A DNA stretch of 64,000 bases from an uncultured Saprospiraceae bacterium (GCA_937950315.1 CALFDU010000006.1:58143-122142); one strand, 5' to 3'; numbered from the stretch's first letter, positions 1 through 9,282 are shown. Notes: generated by a model from the letters alone, not told the origin. A program made the numbers and translations.

Positions 1-1383
1 TCCTGTAGAAACAGCAAACGAAGCTGAGCTGCTGGCTGCGCCAACATTATCAGCATACAAACTAAAACTTATTTGTTTGGTACTTGAATTGTCTAAGTAG
101 TGATATTCAATGGAATTAATAATTGTCCCTGCAGGCAATGATATCGGGGCCAACAAAGAAGCAGTTGTGCAACACTCAATGGTAGTTCCTGTAGTAAAAT
201 CATATACCAATTCACCATCCATTGCTACAAATGAAAAAGAAGAAATCACTATGGTGTGATTACTAGAAGCAGTAACAATACAATCTGCTGCATTGTAAAG
301 ACCATCTCCATTTAAGTCCTCAGATGGATCATTGTTTCCATTGCCATTGCTGTCCCAACAGTTTATTCCGTCTTCACCAGCAGGACCAGTTTGTCCAGTC
401 ATTCCAGTAGGTCCAGTAGGTCCTGTATGTCCTGTTAATCCAGTTGGTCCAATTGGTCCTACTGGGCCCGTCGCCCCGGTTGCCCCGGTTGCTCCCATTG
501 GTCCTACTGCTCCATCTGCTCCGACTGGTCCTGTTGCCCCAGTCGCCCCCGTTGCTCCTGTTAATCCAGTTGGTCCAATTGGTCCTGTCATCCCGGTTGC
601 TCCCGTTGCTCCCATTGGTCCAGGTGCCCCATCTGCTCCGGCTGGTCCTGGTGACCCTGTCATCCCCGTTGCTCCTGTCAATCCAAGTGGACCTACTGGG
701 CCCGTCGCCCCGGTTGCACCTGTCGCTCCGGTCGCTCCTGTCGCCCCAGTTGGTCCGACTGCACCTGTGACACCAGCACAATCCAATGCATCAAACGAAC
801 CATCGTTATTTATATCTTCTGATGGATTGGCCATGCCATCACCGTTAAGATCCCAACAGTTTAGTCCTCCACCTATGATCGTTGCTCCTACACAATCGTA
901 TGCATCAAATGAACCATCATTGTTTACATCTTCACTAGGGTCATTGATACCATCTCCATCCAAGTCCCAACAATTTAATCCGTCATTTCCATCTTGGCCA
1001 TCTAATCCATTTTGACCAGGAACTCCTTGTGCACCAGTTGGTCCGACCGCACCTGTGACACCAGCACAATCCAATGCATCAAACAAACCATCGTTATTTA
1101 TATCTTCTGATGGATTGGCTATACCATCACCGTTAAGATCCCAACAATTTAAGCCATTGTTATTTTGCCATTGATTGCCATTGTAGCATTCAATTGAGTT
1201 TATGGTGATATTATATATACACTGGCCTTCAATAGGAGCCTGAATCATATTTCTTTCCTCAGTCGTATATCTTGGATAAACAATTCCATCCATATTGATT
1301 TCTGCTTCAGAAATCTGAGCAGAAAGAAATACTACATTCAATAAAAAGAAGATCGTTAGAAATTTGGTTTTAGTTGTTTTCAT
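1..1383 (-). CDS. Secreted collagen-like protein with EF-hand-like repeats, partial (3' end outside window)
   Basis: Reading leftward from an ATG at 1383, the frame is open through base 1, giving 461 codons without a stop. Residues 1-23 form a signal peptide ending in LSAQ. Residues about 80-200 carry three copies of a module of the form [23 protein letters not shown], whose D-x-N-x-D-G cores resemble calcium-binding EF-hand/dockerin loops. About 45 Gly-X-Y triplets follow (roughly residues 200-340, rich in GAT and GPT), then a fourth copy of the Cys/Asp module and a beta-rich, Ser/Thr-rich tail. Such collagen-like proteins are usual secreted or surface fibres in Bacteroidota; whether a type IX sorting domain ends the protein cannot be seen. 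The repeat DNA also keeps the opposite strand open, but the exported reading with regular triplets is the convincing one. Partner and function are unknown. Confidence 0.88.
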   Translation of the reverse strand, partial: MKTTKTKFLTIFFLLNVVFLSAQISEAEINMDGIVYPRYTTEERNMIQAPIEGQCIYNITINSIECYNGNQWQNNNGLNCWDLNGDGIANPSEDINNDGLFDALDCAGVTGAVGPTGAQGVPGQNGLDGQDGNDGLNCWDLDGDGINDPSEDVNNDGSFDAYDCVGATIIGGGLNCWDLNGDGMANPSEDINNDGSFDALDCAGVTGAVGPTGATGATGATGATGATGPVGPLGLTGATGMTGSPGPAGADGAPGPMGATGATGMTGPIGPTGLTGATGATGATGPVGADGAVGPMGATGATGATGPVGPIGPTGLTGHTGPTGPTGMTGQTGPAGEDGINCWDSNGNGNNDPSEDLNGDGLYNAADCIVTASSNHTIVISSFSFVAMDGELVYDFTTGTTIECCTTASLLAPISLPAGTIINSIEYHYLDNSSTKQISFSLYADNVGAASSSASFAVSTG

Positions 1384-1569
1384 ATAAAGATTTGATGTAT
1401 TTAAAAATAGGGTTCTTTGGATTACAATTGTTAAGTCCCTTTCATCTTATAATTTGTCCTGCAGCGAGATTGTGACAGAGATTGTCTGATTATTACCATA
1501 TTTCTGCAAAAAGTATACTGTATTAGACAAAAATTGAATTATTGAGCTATTCCGCCTAAATTTATAAGC

Positions 1570-1905
1570 ATGGATACAGCACAAAAAGAAGCCTTAAGAA
1601 CCAAACTAAAAGCGCTTATCGAGCAATATATTGATGACGTAAGAGGTATGGAAGAAATGACACAGCCTATCAAACCGGAAAATTCACTTGGACGTATCAG
1701 TAGAATGGACGCTATCAATACCAAAGGTGTGTTGGAGTCTTCACTAAGGAATAAAAGGAACAAACTCAACAAACTTCGTTTGGCATTACAACAGATTGAC
1801 GAACCCAGTTTTGGTATCTGCGAAAATTGTGACAAACCGATACAAGAGGGTAGGTTGATGTTCTTGCCTGAAAGTACCCGATGTATTCGATGTGCGGGTA
1901 GGTAA
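1570..1905 (+). CDS. DksA/TraR-family C4 zinc-finger protein
   Basis: The protein has 111 residues. An alpha-helical N-terminal half (about 1-75) resembles the DksA/TraR coiled coil, and a C-terminal zinc finger has the spacing C-x2-C-x17-C-x2-C (CENC ... CIRC), followed by a short basic end. Proteins of this family enter the RNA polymerase secondary channel or act as small transcription regulators. The length is shorter than E. coli DksA (151) and like the compact members common in Bacteroidota, so the exact role (stringent response or other) is inference. It stands alone: the upstream gene is divergent, and the ATP synthase operon converges from the right across a 430-base gap. Confidence 0.8.
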   Translation: MDTAQKEALRTKLKALIEQYIDDVRGMEEMTQPIKPENSLGRISRMDAINTKGVLESSLRNKRNKLNKLRLALQQIDEPSFGICENCDKPIQEGRLMFLPESTRCIRCAGR

Positions 1906-1963
1906 TATCTAAGGAATTAGGGGATCTCAAAGAGATGCGTATTCAGTATAGGGCAAAAAAACA

Positions 1964-1986
1964 GGGTACAATTCTCGGTTGTACCC
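1964..1986 (-). terminator. Hairpin with T-tract on the minus strand
   Basis: GGGTACAA (1964-1971) pairs perfectly with TTGTACCC (1979-1986) around a 7-base loop. On the minus strand the stem is followed by a run of seven T, as in an intrinsic terminator, but no minus-strand gene ends just upstream of it apart from the atp operon, which already has its own terminator about 300 bases earlier. Confidence 0.5.
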
Positions 1987-2103
1987 CGCATAACCCCAAA
2001 AAACCAATTGAAAACAATCTTCCCTTGCGGGATATATAGAGTATTAACAATTGACAAATTTATGAGCGGAAAACTCCATATCCGCTTTAATTACCTTTTG
2101 ACG

Positions 2104-2134
2104 CCTGCTTTTCATGCAGGTCACGCTTTTTTTA
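2104..2134 (+). terminator. Probable intrinsic terminator, plus strand
   Basis: CCTGC (2104-2108) pairs with GCAGG (2116-2120), followed within ten bases by a run of seven T. It could end transcripts of the DksA-like gene or of an unseen small RNA. Confidence 0.45.
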
Positions 2135-2286
2135 ATAATTTTTTAATCTTTTATGTATCCCCAATGATTACGGGGGTTTTGAGGTGATATATTTTTGATT
2201 AGTTTGTACAATTTAGCGAATAGGGAACTATTTAGGAAGCAAATAGCCATAATTGTATACAAAAGGTAGGAAAGTGGTGGACAAAA

Positions 2287-2314
2287 AAAAAGCGAGCATC
2301 ACTGCTCGCTTTTA
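2287..2314 (-). terminator. Terminator of the ATP synthase operon
   Basis: AGCGAGCA (2291-2298) pairs with TGCTCGCT (2303-2310) around a TCAC loop; on the minus strand the stem runs into at least eight T. It lies 25 bases past the atpG stop. A T-run on the plus strand makes it usable in both directions. Confidence 0.85.
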
Positions 2315-2335
2315 TACTATAACTAATATACTTTC

Positions 2336-3229
2336 TTAATTTTCTAAAGCCGCTGCTCCACCGACAATTTCCAAAATCTCCTTGGTAATTGATTCTTGAC
2401 GGGCTTTGTTGTAGCTAATCTTAAGTTCTTTGATCAATTCTCCTGCGTTTTCAGTCGCTTTATCCATTGCAGTCATCCTTGCTCCATGCTCTGAAGCATG
2501 TGTATCAAGACAAAACTTCTGGAACGTAGTCTGTAGGATTGAAGGTACCAACTGATCCAACAATACTTTCTTACTTGGTTCGAAGATATAATCGACATTT
2601 GAACTCTTCTCATCTTGCTTGGTTCCTTGAACTTTAGGAACTGGAAGATATTGAATAGCGATAGGATTCTGAACTCCAGCATTTTTAAACTCTCCGTAGC
2701 ATACATCTACATGATCAAGTTCAGAAGTATCAAATGCTGTCATCAAGTTGTCTGCAACTTCAGCAATATTGTCAAATGAAAGATCATTAAACAAATCAAT
2801 GTAATCTGTATTGATAGTTGCAGTAGGAATTCTCTTTTTCAGATTGTCCAAACCTTTCTTACCAATAAAGTAGAAAGTAAGATTTCCAGTGTTGCCAATA
2901 TTCTCATACTTCTCATACAAAGTGTATGCAGCTTTAGCAATATTGGTGTTGAATGCTCCCGCCAATCCTCTGTTAGAGGTGATGACAACAACAGCAACAT
3001 TTTTCAACTCTCTTTTTACTCCAAAAGAACTTCCTTCACTCGGATCTATATTAGACAAAATGTTCTTGATCATTTTATCCAACTTCTGAGCGTAAGGTCT
3101 CATCTGCGTAATTGCATTCTGAGCGTTTCTAAGTTTGGCAGCAGAAACCATTTTCATGGCTTTGGTAATTTGCTGCGTGGACTTTACGGAACTAATCCTT
3201 TCTCTTACTTCTTTTAACTTACCTGACAT
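2336..3229 (-). CDS. atpG: ATP synthase F1 gamma subunit
   Basis: The 297-residue gamma subunit is the rotating central stalk of F1. The N-terminal helix (S.K..RERISSVK.TQQITKAMKMV) and the C-terminal helix (SEHGARMTAMDKATENA) are the conserved parts that form the coiled-coil shaft inside the alpha3beta3 ring. Length is normal for Bacteroidota. It is the last gene of the operon, with 3 bases between it and atpA, and is followed by a strong terminator. No epsilon or beta gene follows: in this phylum atpD-atpC usually lie elsewhere. Confidence 0.97.
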   Translation of the reverse strand: MSGKLKEVRERISSVKSTQQITKAMKMVSAAKLRNAQNAITQMRPYAQKLDKMIKNILSNIDPSEGSSFGVKRELKNVAVVVITSNRGLAGAFNTNIAKAAYTLYEKYENIGNTGNLTFYFIGKKGLDNLKKRIPTATINTDYIDLFNDLSFDNIAEVADNLMTAFDTSELDHVDVCYGEFKNAGVQNPIAIQYLPVPKVQGTKQDEKSSNVDYIFEPSKKVLLDQLVPSILQTTFQKFCLDTHASEHGARMTAMDKATENAGELIKELKISYNKARQESITKEILEIVGGAAALEN

Positions 3230-3232
3230 TGT

Positions 3233-4819
3233 TTAGGCTTTAAATTGTTTTGCCAAATCAGCAGCAATTTCTTCTAACTTACTTGTATCCTCAGGATTCA
3301 ATTTGCCTGCTTTGAAGTTGTCAAGCATACCTCTATGATTGTTCTTCAAAGTTAAGTGCAATTGCTCTTCAAACTCTTTTACCTTATCCACTGGCACACT
3401 TCTTAGTTTACCTTTTGAACCTAGATAAATAATTGCTACCTGATTCTCAACAGATACTGGTGAGTATTGAGGTTGCTTAAGGATTTCCACGTTTCTCTTT
3501 CCTTTTTCAAGTACTCCCATGGTAGCAGCATCTAGATCAGAACCAAACTTTGCGAAAGCTTCCAATTCTCTATACTGTGCTTGATCAAGCTTAAGTGTAC
3601 CTGATACTTTTTTCATTGACTTAATCTGTGCAGATCCTCCTACTCTTGATACAGAGATACCCACGTTAATCGCTGGTCTTACTCCTGAGTTAAACAAGTT
3701 AGACTCAAGGAAAATCTGTCCGTCCGTAATCGAAATTACATTGGTAGGAATATATGCTGATACGTCACCGGCTTGTGTTTCAATAATCGGAAGTGCTGTT
3801 AATGAACCACCGCCTTTTACGATTCCTGCTTTTACCAATGACTCTGGCAAATCGTTCATTTGATTAGCAATCTCATCTGATGCAATCACCTTTGCCGCTC
3901 TTTCCAACAATCTTGAGTGAAGGTAGAATACATCTCCTGGGTATGCTTCTCTTCCTGGAGGTCTTTTCAACAATAGTGAAACCTCTCTATATGCAACTGC
4001 TTGCTTTGACAAATCATCATAAACAATCAATGCAGCTCTTCCTGTATCTCTGAAGAATTCTCCAATCGCCGCTCCTGCAAATGGTGCGTAGAATTGAAGA
4101 GGTGCAGGATCTGATGCAGAAGAAGAAACGATCGTTGTATATGGCATCGCTCCATTGTCTTCCAATACTTTAGCAATCTGTGCTACAGTTGATGCTTTCT
4201 GTCCAGAAGCAACATAGATACAATATACAGGCTCACCTGCTTCGTAAAATTCTTTTTGGTTGATGATCGTATCAATAGCAATCGCTGTTTTACCAGTCTG
4301 ACGGTCACCAATGATAAGCTCTCTCTGACCTCTTCCGATTGGAATCATCGCATCGATGGCTTTGATACCTGTCTGTAAAGGTTCTTTTACTGGCTGACGG
4401 AAGATTACACCCGGTGCTTTTCTCTCGATAGGCATCGCGTATTTTGTTCCTGCTATTGGTCCTTTACCATCTATTGGTTGACCTAGTGGATTTACAACTC
4501 TACCCAACATTCCTTCTCCTACATCTAGAGATGCAATCGTTCCTGTAGACTTAACAGTTGATCCTTCTTTCAATCCTGCACTTGATCCAAGAAGTACAAC
4601 CCCTACGTTGCTTTCCTCCAAGTTAAGTACGATTGCTTGAACACCTGTTTCAAACTCTACCAATTCTCCTGCTTGAGCTTTTGATAATCCGTAAACTCTT
4701 GCAATACCATCTCCCACTGAAAGCACAGTTCCTACTTCCTCAAGTTGAGCTTCAGTATTTACTCCTGCTAATTGTTCTTTTAGTATTGCTGATATTTCGT
4801 CTGGCTTGATACCTATCAT
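3233..4819 (-). CDS. atpA: ATP synthase F1 alpha subunit
   Basis: The 528-residue non-catalytic nucleotide-binding subunit of F1. The beta-barrel domain lies in residues 1-95, the P-loop GDRQTGKT at 171-178, and the [11 protein letters not shown] segment near 380 carries the conserved arginine that reaches the beta catalytic site. It is full length with an ATG start. It sits between atpH (25 bases upstream) and atpG (3 bases downstream) in the atpBEFHAG order. Confidence 0.98.
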   Translation of the reverse strand: MIGIKPDEISAILKEQLAGVNTEAQLEEVGTVLSVGDGIARVYGLSKAQAGELVEFETGVQAIVLNLEESNVGVVLLGSSAGLKEGSTVKSTGTIASLDVGEGMLGRVVNPLGQPIDGKGPIAGTKYAMPIERKAPGVIFRQPVKEPLQTGIKAIDAMIPIGRGQRELIIGDRQTGKTAIAIDTIINQKEFYEAGEPVYCIYVASGQKASTVAQIAKVLEDNGAMPYTTIVSSSASDPAPLQFYAPFAGAAIGEFFRDTGRAALIVYDDLSKQAVAYREVSLLLKRPPGREAYPGDVFYLHSRLLERAAKVIASDEIANQMNDLPESLVKAGIVKGGGSLTALPIIETQAGDVSAYIPTNVISITDGQIFLESNLFNSGVRPAINVGISVSRVGGSAQIKSMKKVSGTLKLDQAQYRELEAFAKFGSDLDAATMGVLEKGKRNVEILKQPQYSPVSVENQVAIIYLGSKGKLRSVPVDKVKEFEEQLHLTLKNNHRGMLDNFKAGKLNPEDTSKLEEIAADLAKQFKA

Positions 4820-4844
4820 CAGTATATATTTTTAGTTATTAGTT

Positions 4845-5372
4845 TTATGAAAATGATTTTCTTAGTTTGTTCAATTTGTGCTTGACACTTGCGTCGTATC
4901 TTTTATCACCCATTTCGATAATAAATCCACCGATTAAGCTTTCGTCTACTTCCTCTTGAATTTCAAAAGTGGCAGCACCGCTGTTTTGGTTCAATGAACT
5001 TTTTATCGCATTAAGTTTTTCTTCAGATAACTTTGCAGCTGTAATCACTTTAGCACTTGCAATGTTATTCTTAGTTCTGTACTGATCTATAAAAGCATCA
5101 CACATTTCAGGAAAAACACTTTCTCTACTTTTATCAATCACGGTTTTGAAAAAGTTCATCGTCAATGGATCAACCTTACCGTCAAAAATTGCTTTGAATG
5201 CAGAGTTCTTTTTCTCGGCATTGATGATTGGACTTTTGATCAATTGAAGAAGCTCTTGGCTTTTCAATGTTTCTTGAAATCCTTTTATGTCGTTGTAAAT
5301 AGCTTCAAGCTTGTTCTGATCGATGCTTACTTCCAACAATGACTTGGCGTATCTGTCTGCTACTGTTGACAT
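4845..5372 (-). CDS. atpH: ATP synthase F1 delta subunit
   Basis: The 175-residue delta subunit (OSCP equivalent) links the b-subunit stator to the top of F1. The N-terminal six-helix domain starts with the typical VADRYAKSLLEVS, and the C-terminal part ends in a D.RYDASVKHKLNKL helix, the most conserved stretch of the family. It is preceded by atpF with 4 bases between them. Confidence 0.95.
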   Translation of the reverse strand: MSTVADRYAKSLLEVSIDQNKLEAIYNDIKGFQETLKSQELLQLIKSPIINAEKKNSAFKAIFDGKVDPLTMNFFKTVIDKSRESVFPEMCDAFIDQYRTKNNIASAKVITAAKLSEEKLNAIKSSLNQNSGAATFEIQEEVDESLIGGFIIEMGDKRYDASVKHKLNKLRKSFS

Positions 5373-5376
5373 CTGA

Positions 5377-5898
5377 TTAGTTTAACTTGATTTCACCAAC
5401 CAATTGGTTGACAAATGATTCTTGTTCAGTGTTACCTTTCAATTCTTTTTTGATCACTTTTTCAGCGATGTCCAAAGCCATGGTACCCACTTGGTTTTTA
5501 ATATCAGCAATCGCAGCTTTCTTTTCGCTTTCGATTTCCAACTTAGCAGAAGCAGCAATCTTTTTAGCTTCCGCTTTTGCTGTCTCTTTTGCTTCGTTTA
5601 CGATGCTGTCTCTTGTATCTTTTGCTTCCTTCAATATCTTACTTCTCTCTTCTCTAGTTTCCGCTAAGATTTTTTCGTTTTCAGCATTCAGATTGGCCAT
5701 CTCCTCTCTTGCTTTTTTAGCTTCATCCAAAGAGTTCTGAATTTCATCTTCTCTTGCCTTAAGTGCATTAGCAATTGGCTTGAAAGCAAACTTTGCCATC
5801 ATAAACCAAAAGATACCGAAGATAATGGTTGTCCAAAAGAATAAACCGAAGTCTGGTTTGATTGGACTAAAGTCTGCTAGAAACATCATGTTTATCAT
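5377..5898 (-). CDS. atpF: ATP synthase Fo subunit b
   Basis: The 173-residue peripheral stalk subunit has a membrane anchor at about residues 13-35 (PDFGLFFWTTIIFGIFWFMM), then a long charged coiled coil rich in Ala, Glu and Lys (45-150), and a short delta-binding end. A TTG 48 bases further upstream (5946) is in frame but lies inside the hairpin between atpE and atpF, so the ATG at 5898 is preferred; ATGs at 5889 and 5886 are also possible. The coding order is as expected for the operon. Confidence 0.94.
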   Translation of the reverse strand: MINMMFLADFSPIKPDFGLFFWTTIIFGIFWFMMAKFAFKPIANALKAREDEIQNSLDEAKKAREEMANLNAENEKILAETREERSKILKEAKDTRDSIVNEAKETAKAEAKKIAASAKLEIESEKKAAIADIKNQVGTMALDIAEKVIKKELKGNTEQESFVNQLVGEIKLN

Positions 5899-5926
5899 AG
5901 AATAAAAATTGTCTTTTTTTAAAAAT

Positions 5927-5965
5927 GGAACTGGTAGCCCACCCAACCGGTGCGCACCCAGTTCC
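5927..5965 (-). terminator. Terminator-like hairpin between atpE and atpF
   Basis: GGAACTGG (5927-5934) pairs with CCAGTTCC (5958-5965), an 8-base perfect stem whose loop contains the self-complementary GGTGCGCACC. On the minus strand the stem is followed by ATTTTT. Placed directly after the c-subunit gene, it may reduce read-through into atpF or protect the upstream message, which would favour the high copy number of subunit c. This role is inference. Confidence 0.6.
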
Positions 5966-5975
5966 TGAAATTAAC

Positions 5976-6191
5976 TTAAGCTGGATTTGATACCAAGAAT
6001 GACATTACGATGGCAATCAATGCAGCACCCTCCACTAGGGCAGCCATCAAGATCATGTTTGATCTGATATCTCCCACAGCTTCTGGCTGTCTTGCGATTG
6101 CTTCCATTGCACTTGCACCAACTCTACCGATTCCGATTGCGGCTCCGATTACAGCTAGTCCCATTCCTATTGCGGCTATTGATCCGTACAT
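5976..6191 (-). CDS. atpE: ATP synthase Fo subunit c
   Basis: A 71-residue two-helix proteolipid of the rotor ring. Helix 1 (5-27) is Gly/Ala rich (IGAAIGIGRVG), the polar loop is ARQPEA (33-38), and helix 2 carries the ion-binding carboxylate E54 in ALVEGAAL. The residue after the glutamate is Gly, and helix 1 lacks the Gln seen in Na+-type rings, so a proton-type ring is likely. It lies between atpB and atpF, and a hairpin follows its stop. Confidence 0.97.
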   Translation of the reverse strand: MYGSIAAIGMGLAVIGAAIGIGRVGASAMEAIARQPEAVGDIRSNMILMAALVEGAALIAIVMSFLVSNPA

Positions 6192-6226
6192 AGTAAAAAA
6201 TTTATAGTAGGTTAATTAAATACTTT

Positions 6227-7540
6227 TTAATGATGGTGTGGTTCTTCAATCGCAGCTCCCAAATATGAGGCTGTCAATATCGTAAACACGAAGGCTTGGA
6301 TAAATGCAACCAACAACTCAATGGCCATCATAAACAATGTCAATAAAGTTGATGCAACCGCAGTCCCATAACCTCCAACTGGTGACGTTCCATTTTTACT
6401 AAACATAAAAATCAATGAAACGAAAATTACCATTACCATGTGCCCAGCTGTGATGTTGGCAAACAAACGCAACATCAAAGTAATAGGCTTTATGAAAATC
6501 CCAAGAAATTCAACTGGTGACAAAATGGTTAATACCCACTTTGGAACCCCAGGCATTGCAAAAATGTGCTCCCAGTAATGTTTGTTTCCTGATAGATTAA
6601 CTACTAAAAATGTGAAGATCGCTAGTACAGCAGTTACCGCTAAGTTTCCTGTAACATTAGATCCTCCTAAAAATGGAACTTGACCCCAAAGGTTTAGTCC
6701 CAATACGAAAAAGAAAAGTGCCATTAAGAAAGGTTGGTACTTTAAGTATTTTGCTCCTAGGAAAGGCTTAGCTACTTCATCTTGAATGAAAACAAAAATG
6801 CTTTCGATAAATGACTGTAATCCTTTAGGTGCCATTCCATTTCTTGTTACATATGCTTTTGCAACTTTCAAGAACATGAAACCTAAAAGAAAAACAACCA
6901 AAAACATCGATACCACATTCTTAGTCAATGAAAAATCATAATAGCTTGTGATTCCACCACCAAAGACACCACCATCGGCAGTACTCTTCTGGTCGGTATT
7001 CCACATTTTATCGTTGTAGCATACAAATGCTGCTCCTTCTTTATCATGGATTACTCCTTTGATCTCAACCTTTCCTTCTGGAAAAGTAGTATCTGTGATT
7101 CTTTTTACTGTTCCTCCATCTAAAACATACCCATTGTACGCATAATGTCCATCTCCATGTCCAAATCTGTCAAATCCAAACTTGCTAGATGAAAATACAT
7201 CCCATCCTTTTCCTTTGGCATATAGGATACATGGTAAAGGAAATTGAAATGGCCCGATACTGTATACATTTGCGTCAGCGATATGGTGAAATGCCGTCGC
7301 ACCAGCATCAAACTCTCCATGGTGGTGATCACCAGCATGTGCGCAAGAAAGTGCATGATCTCCATGATCATCTGCATGATGTTCTTTAGCGTGCTTGTCT
7401 GATTTGTGATCCGCGTGATCATGAGCATGATCGTGTGCGTGGCCATCATGATCATGGTTGTGATCGTGCTGCTGTGCGGAAAGTGAAAAACTTAAAATTA
7501 AAGCAAAAAGGGAAAGTAAAATATGCTTGTTCACTTGCAA
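6227..7540 (-). CDS. atpB: ATP synthase Fo subunit a with histidine-rich exported N-terminal extension
   Basis: The 437-residue subunit a forms the proton channel. The C-terminal half (about 205-430) has the usual membrane helices with the essential arginine in MLRLFANITAGH (near residue 358). In front of it lies a signal-peptide-like segment (1-23, ending LSAQ), then a stretch (about 25-75) with about 19 histidines mixed with Asp and Ala, and a further extracytoplasmic domain of about 120 residues. The protein also ends in HHH. E. coli subunit a has 271 residues; Bacteroidota proteins are often longer, but the His/Asp tract stands out and looks metal binding. The start is a TTG at 7540; a GTG at 7534 is an alternative. 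First gene of the operon. Confidence 0.95.
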   Translation of the reverse strand: MQVNKHILLSLFALILSFSLSAQQHDHNHDHDGHAHDHAHDHADHKSDKHAKEHHADDHGDHALSCAHAGDHHHGEFDAGATAFHHIADANVYSIGPFQFPLPCILYAKGKGWDVFSSSKFGFDRFGHGDGHYAYNGYVLDGGTVKRITDTTFPEGKVEIKGVIHDKEGAAFVCYNDKMWNTDQKSTADGGVFGGGITSYYDFSLTKNVVSMFLVVFLLGFMFLKVAKAYVTRNGMAPKGLQSFIESIFVFIQDEVAKPFLGAKYLKYQPFLMALFFFVLGLNLWGQVPFLGGSNVTGNLAVTAVLAIFTFLVVNLSGNKHYWEHIFAMPGVPKWVLTILSPVEFLGIFIKPITLMLRLFANITAGHMVMVIFVSLIFMFSKNGTSPVGGYGTAVASTLLTLFMMAIELLVAFIQAFVFTILTASYLGAAIEEPHHH

Positions 7541-7566
7541 TGTTTTATTACTGTCTAAAATCGCTG

Positions 7567-7574
7567 CAAATTTA
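7567..7574 (-). promoter_or_regulatory. Candidate -7 element of the atp operon
   Basis: Read on the minus strand, TAAATTTG matches the Bacteroidota -7 consensus TAnnTTTG and lies 27 bases upstream of the atpB start. No good TTTG -33 element was found at the expected spacing, so this is tentative. Confidence 0.3.
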
Positions 7575-7764
7575 TTAAGTTAATGCTCTAACTCGGCATA
7601 AAAGGGCGATTTTTTGACTGAATTTCAGCAAGTTGTGTGGAGTCTTAACAAATAATATTGGATAATCTTGTTTGAGATAAATTTATATTCTGCTTGAGCA
7701 CTCTTTAACCTAATAGAGAAAGCCAAATATGAACCAAAATCAAACAATATTTGTCTTAAATTTT

Positions 7765-9282
7765 TTAGCTCAAAAGAACATTTCCCGTCATTTCCTCCGT
7801 AATGGGAACCCCCATTATGTCCAAAATAGTAGGAACAATGTCGGCCAATTTCCCATTTTCAACTTTGCTATAACGCTGTTCATTGGTGACATAAATGATA
7901 GGAACTGGATTGGTCGTGTGAGCAGTATGGGCAGACCCATCTGGATTGGTCATAATATCAGCATTTCCATGATCTGCTATAATAATGAGGTCATAACCAT
8001 GTGAAAGAGCTACGGGCACCAATTCTGAAAGACATTGGTCCACTGTTTCTACCGATTTGATGGCTGCCGAGAGTATCCCAGTGTGACCTACCATATCTGC
8101 ATTGGCAAAGTTTAGACAGATGAAATCTGGTTGATTGGCTTGGATGAAATCAATTACCTGATCTTTCAATTCGAAAGCACTCATTTCCGGCTGCAGGTCA
8201 TAGGTTGCAACTTTTGGAGAATCTACAAGTATTCTCGATTCCCCCTCAAATACTTTTTCTTCTCCTCCAGAAAAGAAGAAAGTTACATGTGGGTACTTTT
8301 CAGTTTCTGCTGCACGTAGTTGTGTTTTGCCATTTTGCGAAAGCACCTCACCGATGGTATTCTTAATATCATCCTTTTCATAGATGACGTTGATATTTTT
8401 ATAATCTTCCTTGTATTGTGTCATTGTGAAAAACTCAAGGGGCAGAGGTTTCATTCCATGAGCGGGGAATTCTTGCTGGGTCAACACTTCTGTTAATTGT
8501 CTTGGTCTATCTGTTCTGAAATTAAAATAGATTACGACATCTCCTGGCTTCACGAGTCCTTCTCCGAGAGACAATAATTTAATTGGTTCCATGAACTCAT
8601 CGGTAAGACCTTCTCCATAAAAACCTTTGATCGTATCCAACACATTTTCACTAGGAGTTCCTATGCCATGTATTAATAAGTCATAAGCTTTTTGAATTCT
8701 TTCCCATCGTTTGTCCCTATCCATGGCGTAATATCTTCCTATGACAGAAGAAAGCTTGGCAGAAGTTCCGTCGATGTGATCTACCAAATCTTCGATAAAT
8801 CCAAAACCAGAATCTGGTGCTGTATCACGGCCATCCAAAAATGCATTTATAAATGTAGGTATGCCATGTTGATTGATAATATCACAAAGTGCTTTTACGT
8901 GATTGATGTGCGAGTGGACACCTCCATCAGAAACCAAACCCATCAGATGGATCGGCTTGTTGTTTTCTTTTGCATAGTTGATGGCCTTCAGAAGTTGTTT
9001 GTTTTTCTCTAGCGTTTTTTCTTTAATCGCCTTATTGATTCTTGCCAATGCCTGATAGACAACACGACCTGCTCCTAGATTCAAATGCCCCACTTCTGAA
9101 TTTCCCATTTGTCCTTCTGGAAGTCCAACTTCATCCCCATAAGTTACCAATTCGGCTGAAGGATATTTTGAATACAAACTATCCATAAACGGGGTTTGTG
9201 CTTGCTCGATAGCACTCACTTCAGGGTTTTCACCCTTTCCCCAACCGTCCAAAATCACCAAAAACGCTTTTTTCTGCTCCAT
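7765..9282 (-). CDS. gpmI: 2,3-bisphosphoglycerate-independent phosphoglycerate mutase
   Basis: The 505-residue enzyme interconverts 3- and 2-phosphoglycerate in glycolysis and gluconeogenesis in the cytoplasm, using two metal ions and a phosphoserine intermediate. Visible motifs: LDGWG at 11-15, the nucleophile S62 in GNSEVGH, DGRDT near 150, the arginine cluster TDRPRQL, NFANADMVGHTG and the metal-binding DHGNAD near 440. Length equals that of the Bacillus enzymes. It is transcribed in the same direction as the atp genes but 224 bases away, so probably separately. Confidence 0.97.
   Translation of the reverse strand: MEQKKAFLVILDGWGKGENPEVSAIEQAQTPFMDSLYSKYPSAELVTYGDEVGLPEGQMGNSEVGHLNLGAGRVVYQALARINKAIKEKTLEKNKQLLKAINYAKENNKPIHLMGLVSDGGVHSHINHVKALCDIINQHGIPTFINAFLDGRDTAPDSGFGFIEDLVDHIDGTSAKLSSVIGRYYAMDRDKRWERIQKAYDLLIHGIGTPSENVLDTIKGFYGEGLTDEFMEPIKLLSLGEGLVKPGDVVIYFNFRTDRPRQLTEVLTQQEFPAHGMKPLPLEFFTMTQYKEDYKNINVIYEKDDIKNTIGEVLSQNGKTQLRAAETEKYPHVTFFFSGGEEKVFEGESRILVDSPKVATYDLQPEMSAFELKDQVIDFIQANQPDFICLNFANADMVGHTGILSAAIKSVETVDQCLSELVPVALSHGYDLIIIADHGNADIMTNPDGSAHTAHTTNPVPIIYVTNEQRYSKVENGKLADIVPTILDIMGVPITEEMTGNVLLS

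Larger units (their letters stand above)
1906..2335. other. Hairpin-rich gap between the DksA-like gene and the atp operon
   Basis: No open frame of note and no recognisable tmRNA, RNase P or SRP RNA signature. The gap holds at least four inverted repeats, listed separately where they look like terminators. In addition, an element at 2207-2257 pairs TACAATT with AATTGTA and encloses AATAG-GGAA-CTATT, which competes with an alternative CTATTT/AAATAG pairing. A small RNA is possible but no promoter was identified. Confidence 0.4.

Noticed and set aside
374..781. Second minus-strand frame rich in Arg, Asn and Trp within the collagen-like region
   Set aside because: Frame-shifted reading of the same repeat DNA, inside the true gene.
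332..1015. Long plus-strand frame rich in Pro, Val and Ala opposite the collagen-like gene
   Set aside because: It is the mirror of the Gly-X-Y repeat DNA; no signal peptide or sensible start, while the minus strand gives a signal peptide, regular triplets and modules.
2041..2066. TTGACA-like sequence suggesting a sigma-70 -35 box
   Set aside because: No -10 at the right spacing, and primary promoters in this phylum use a different consensus.
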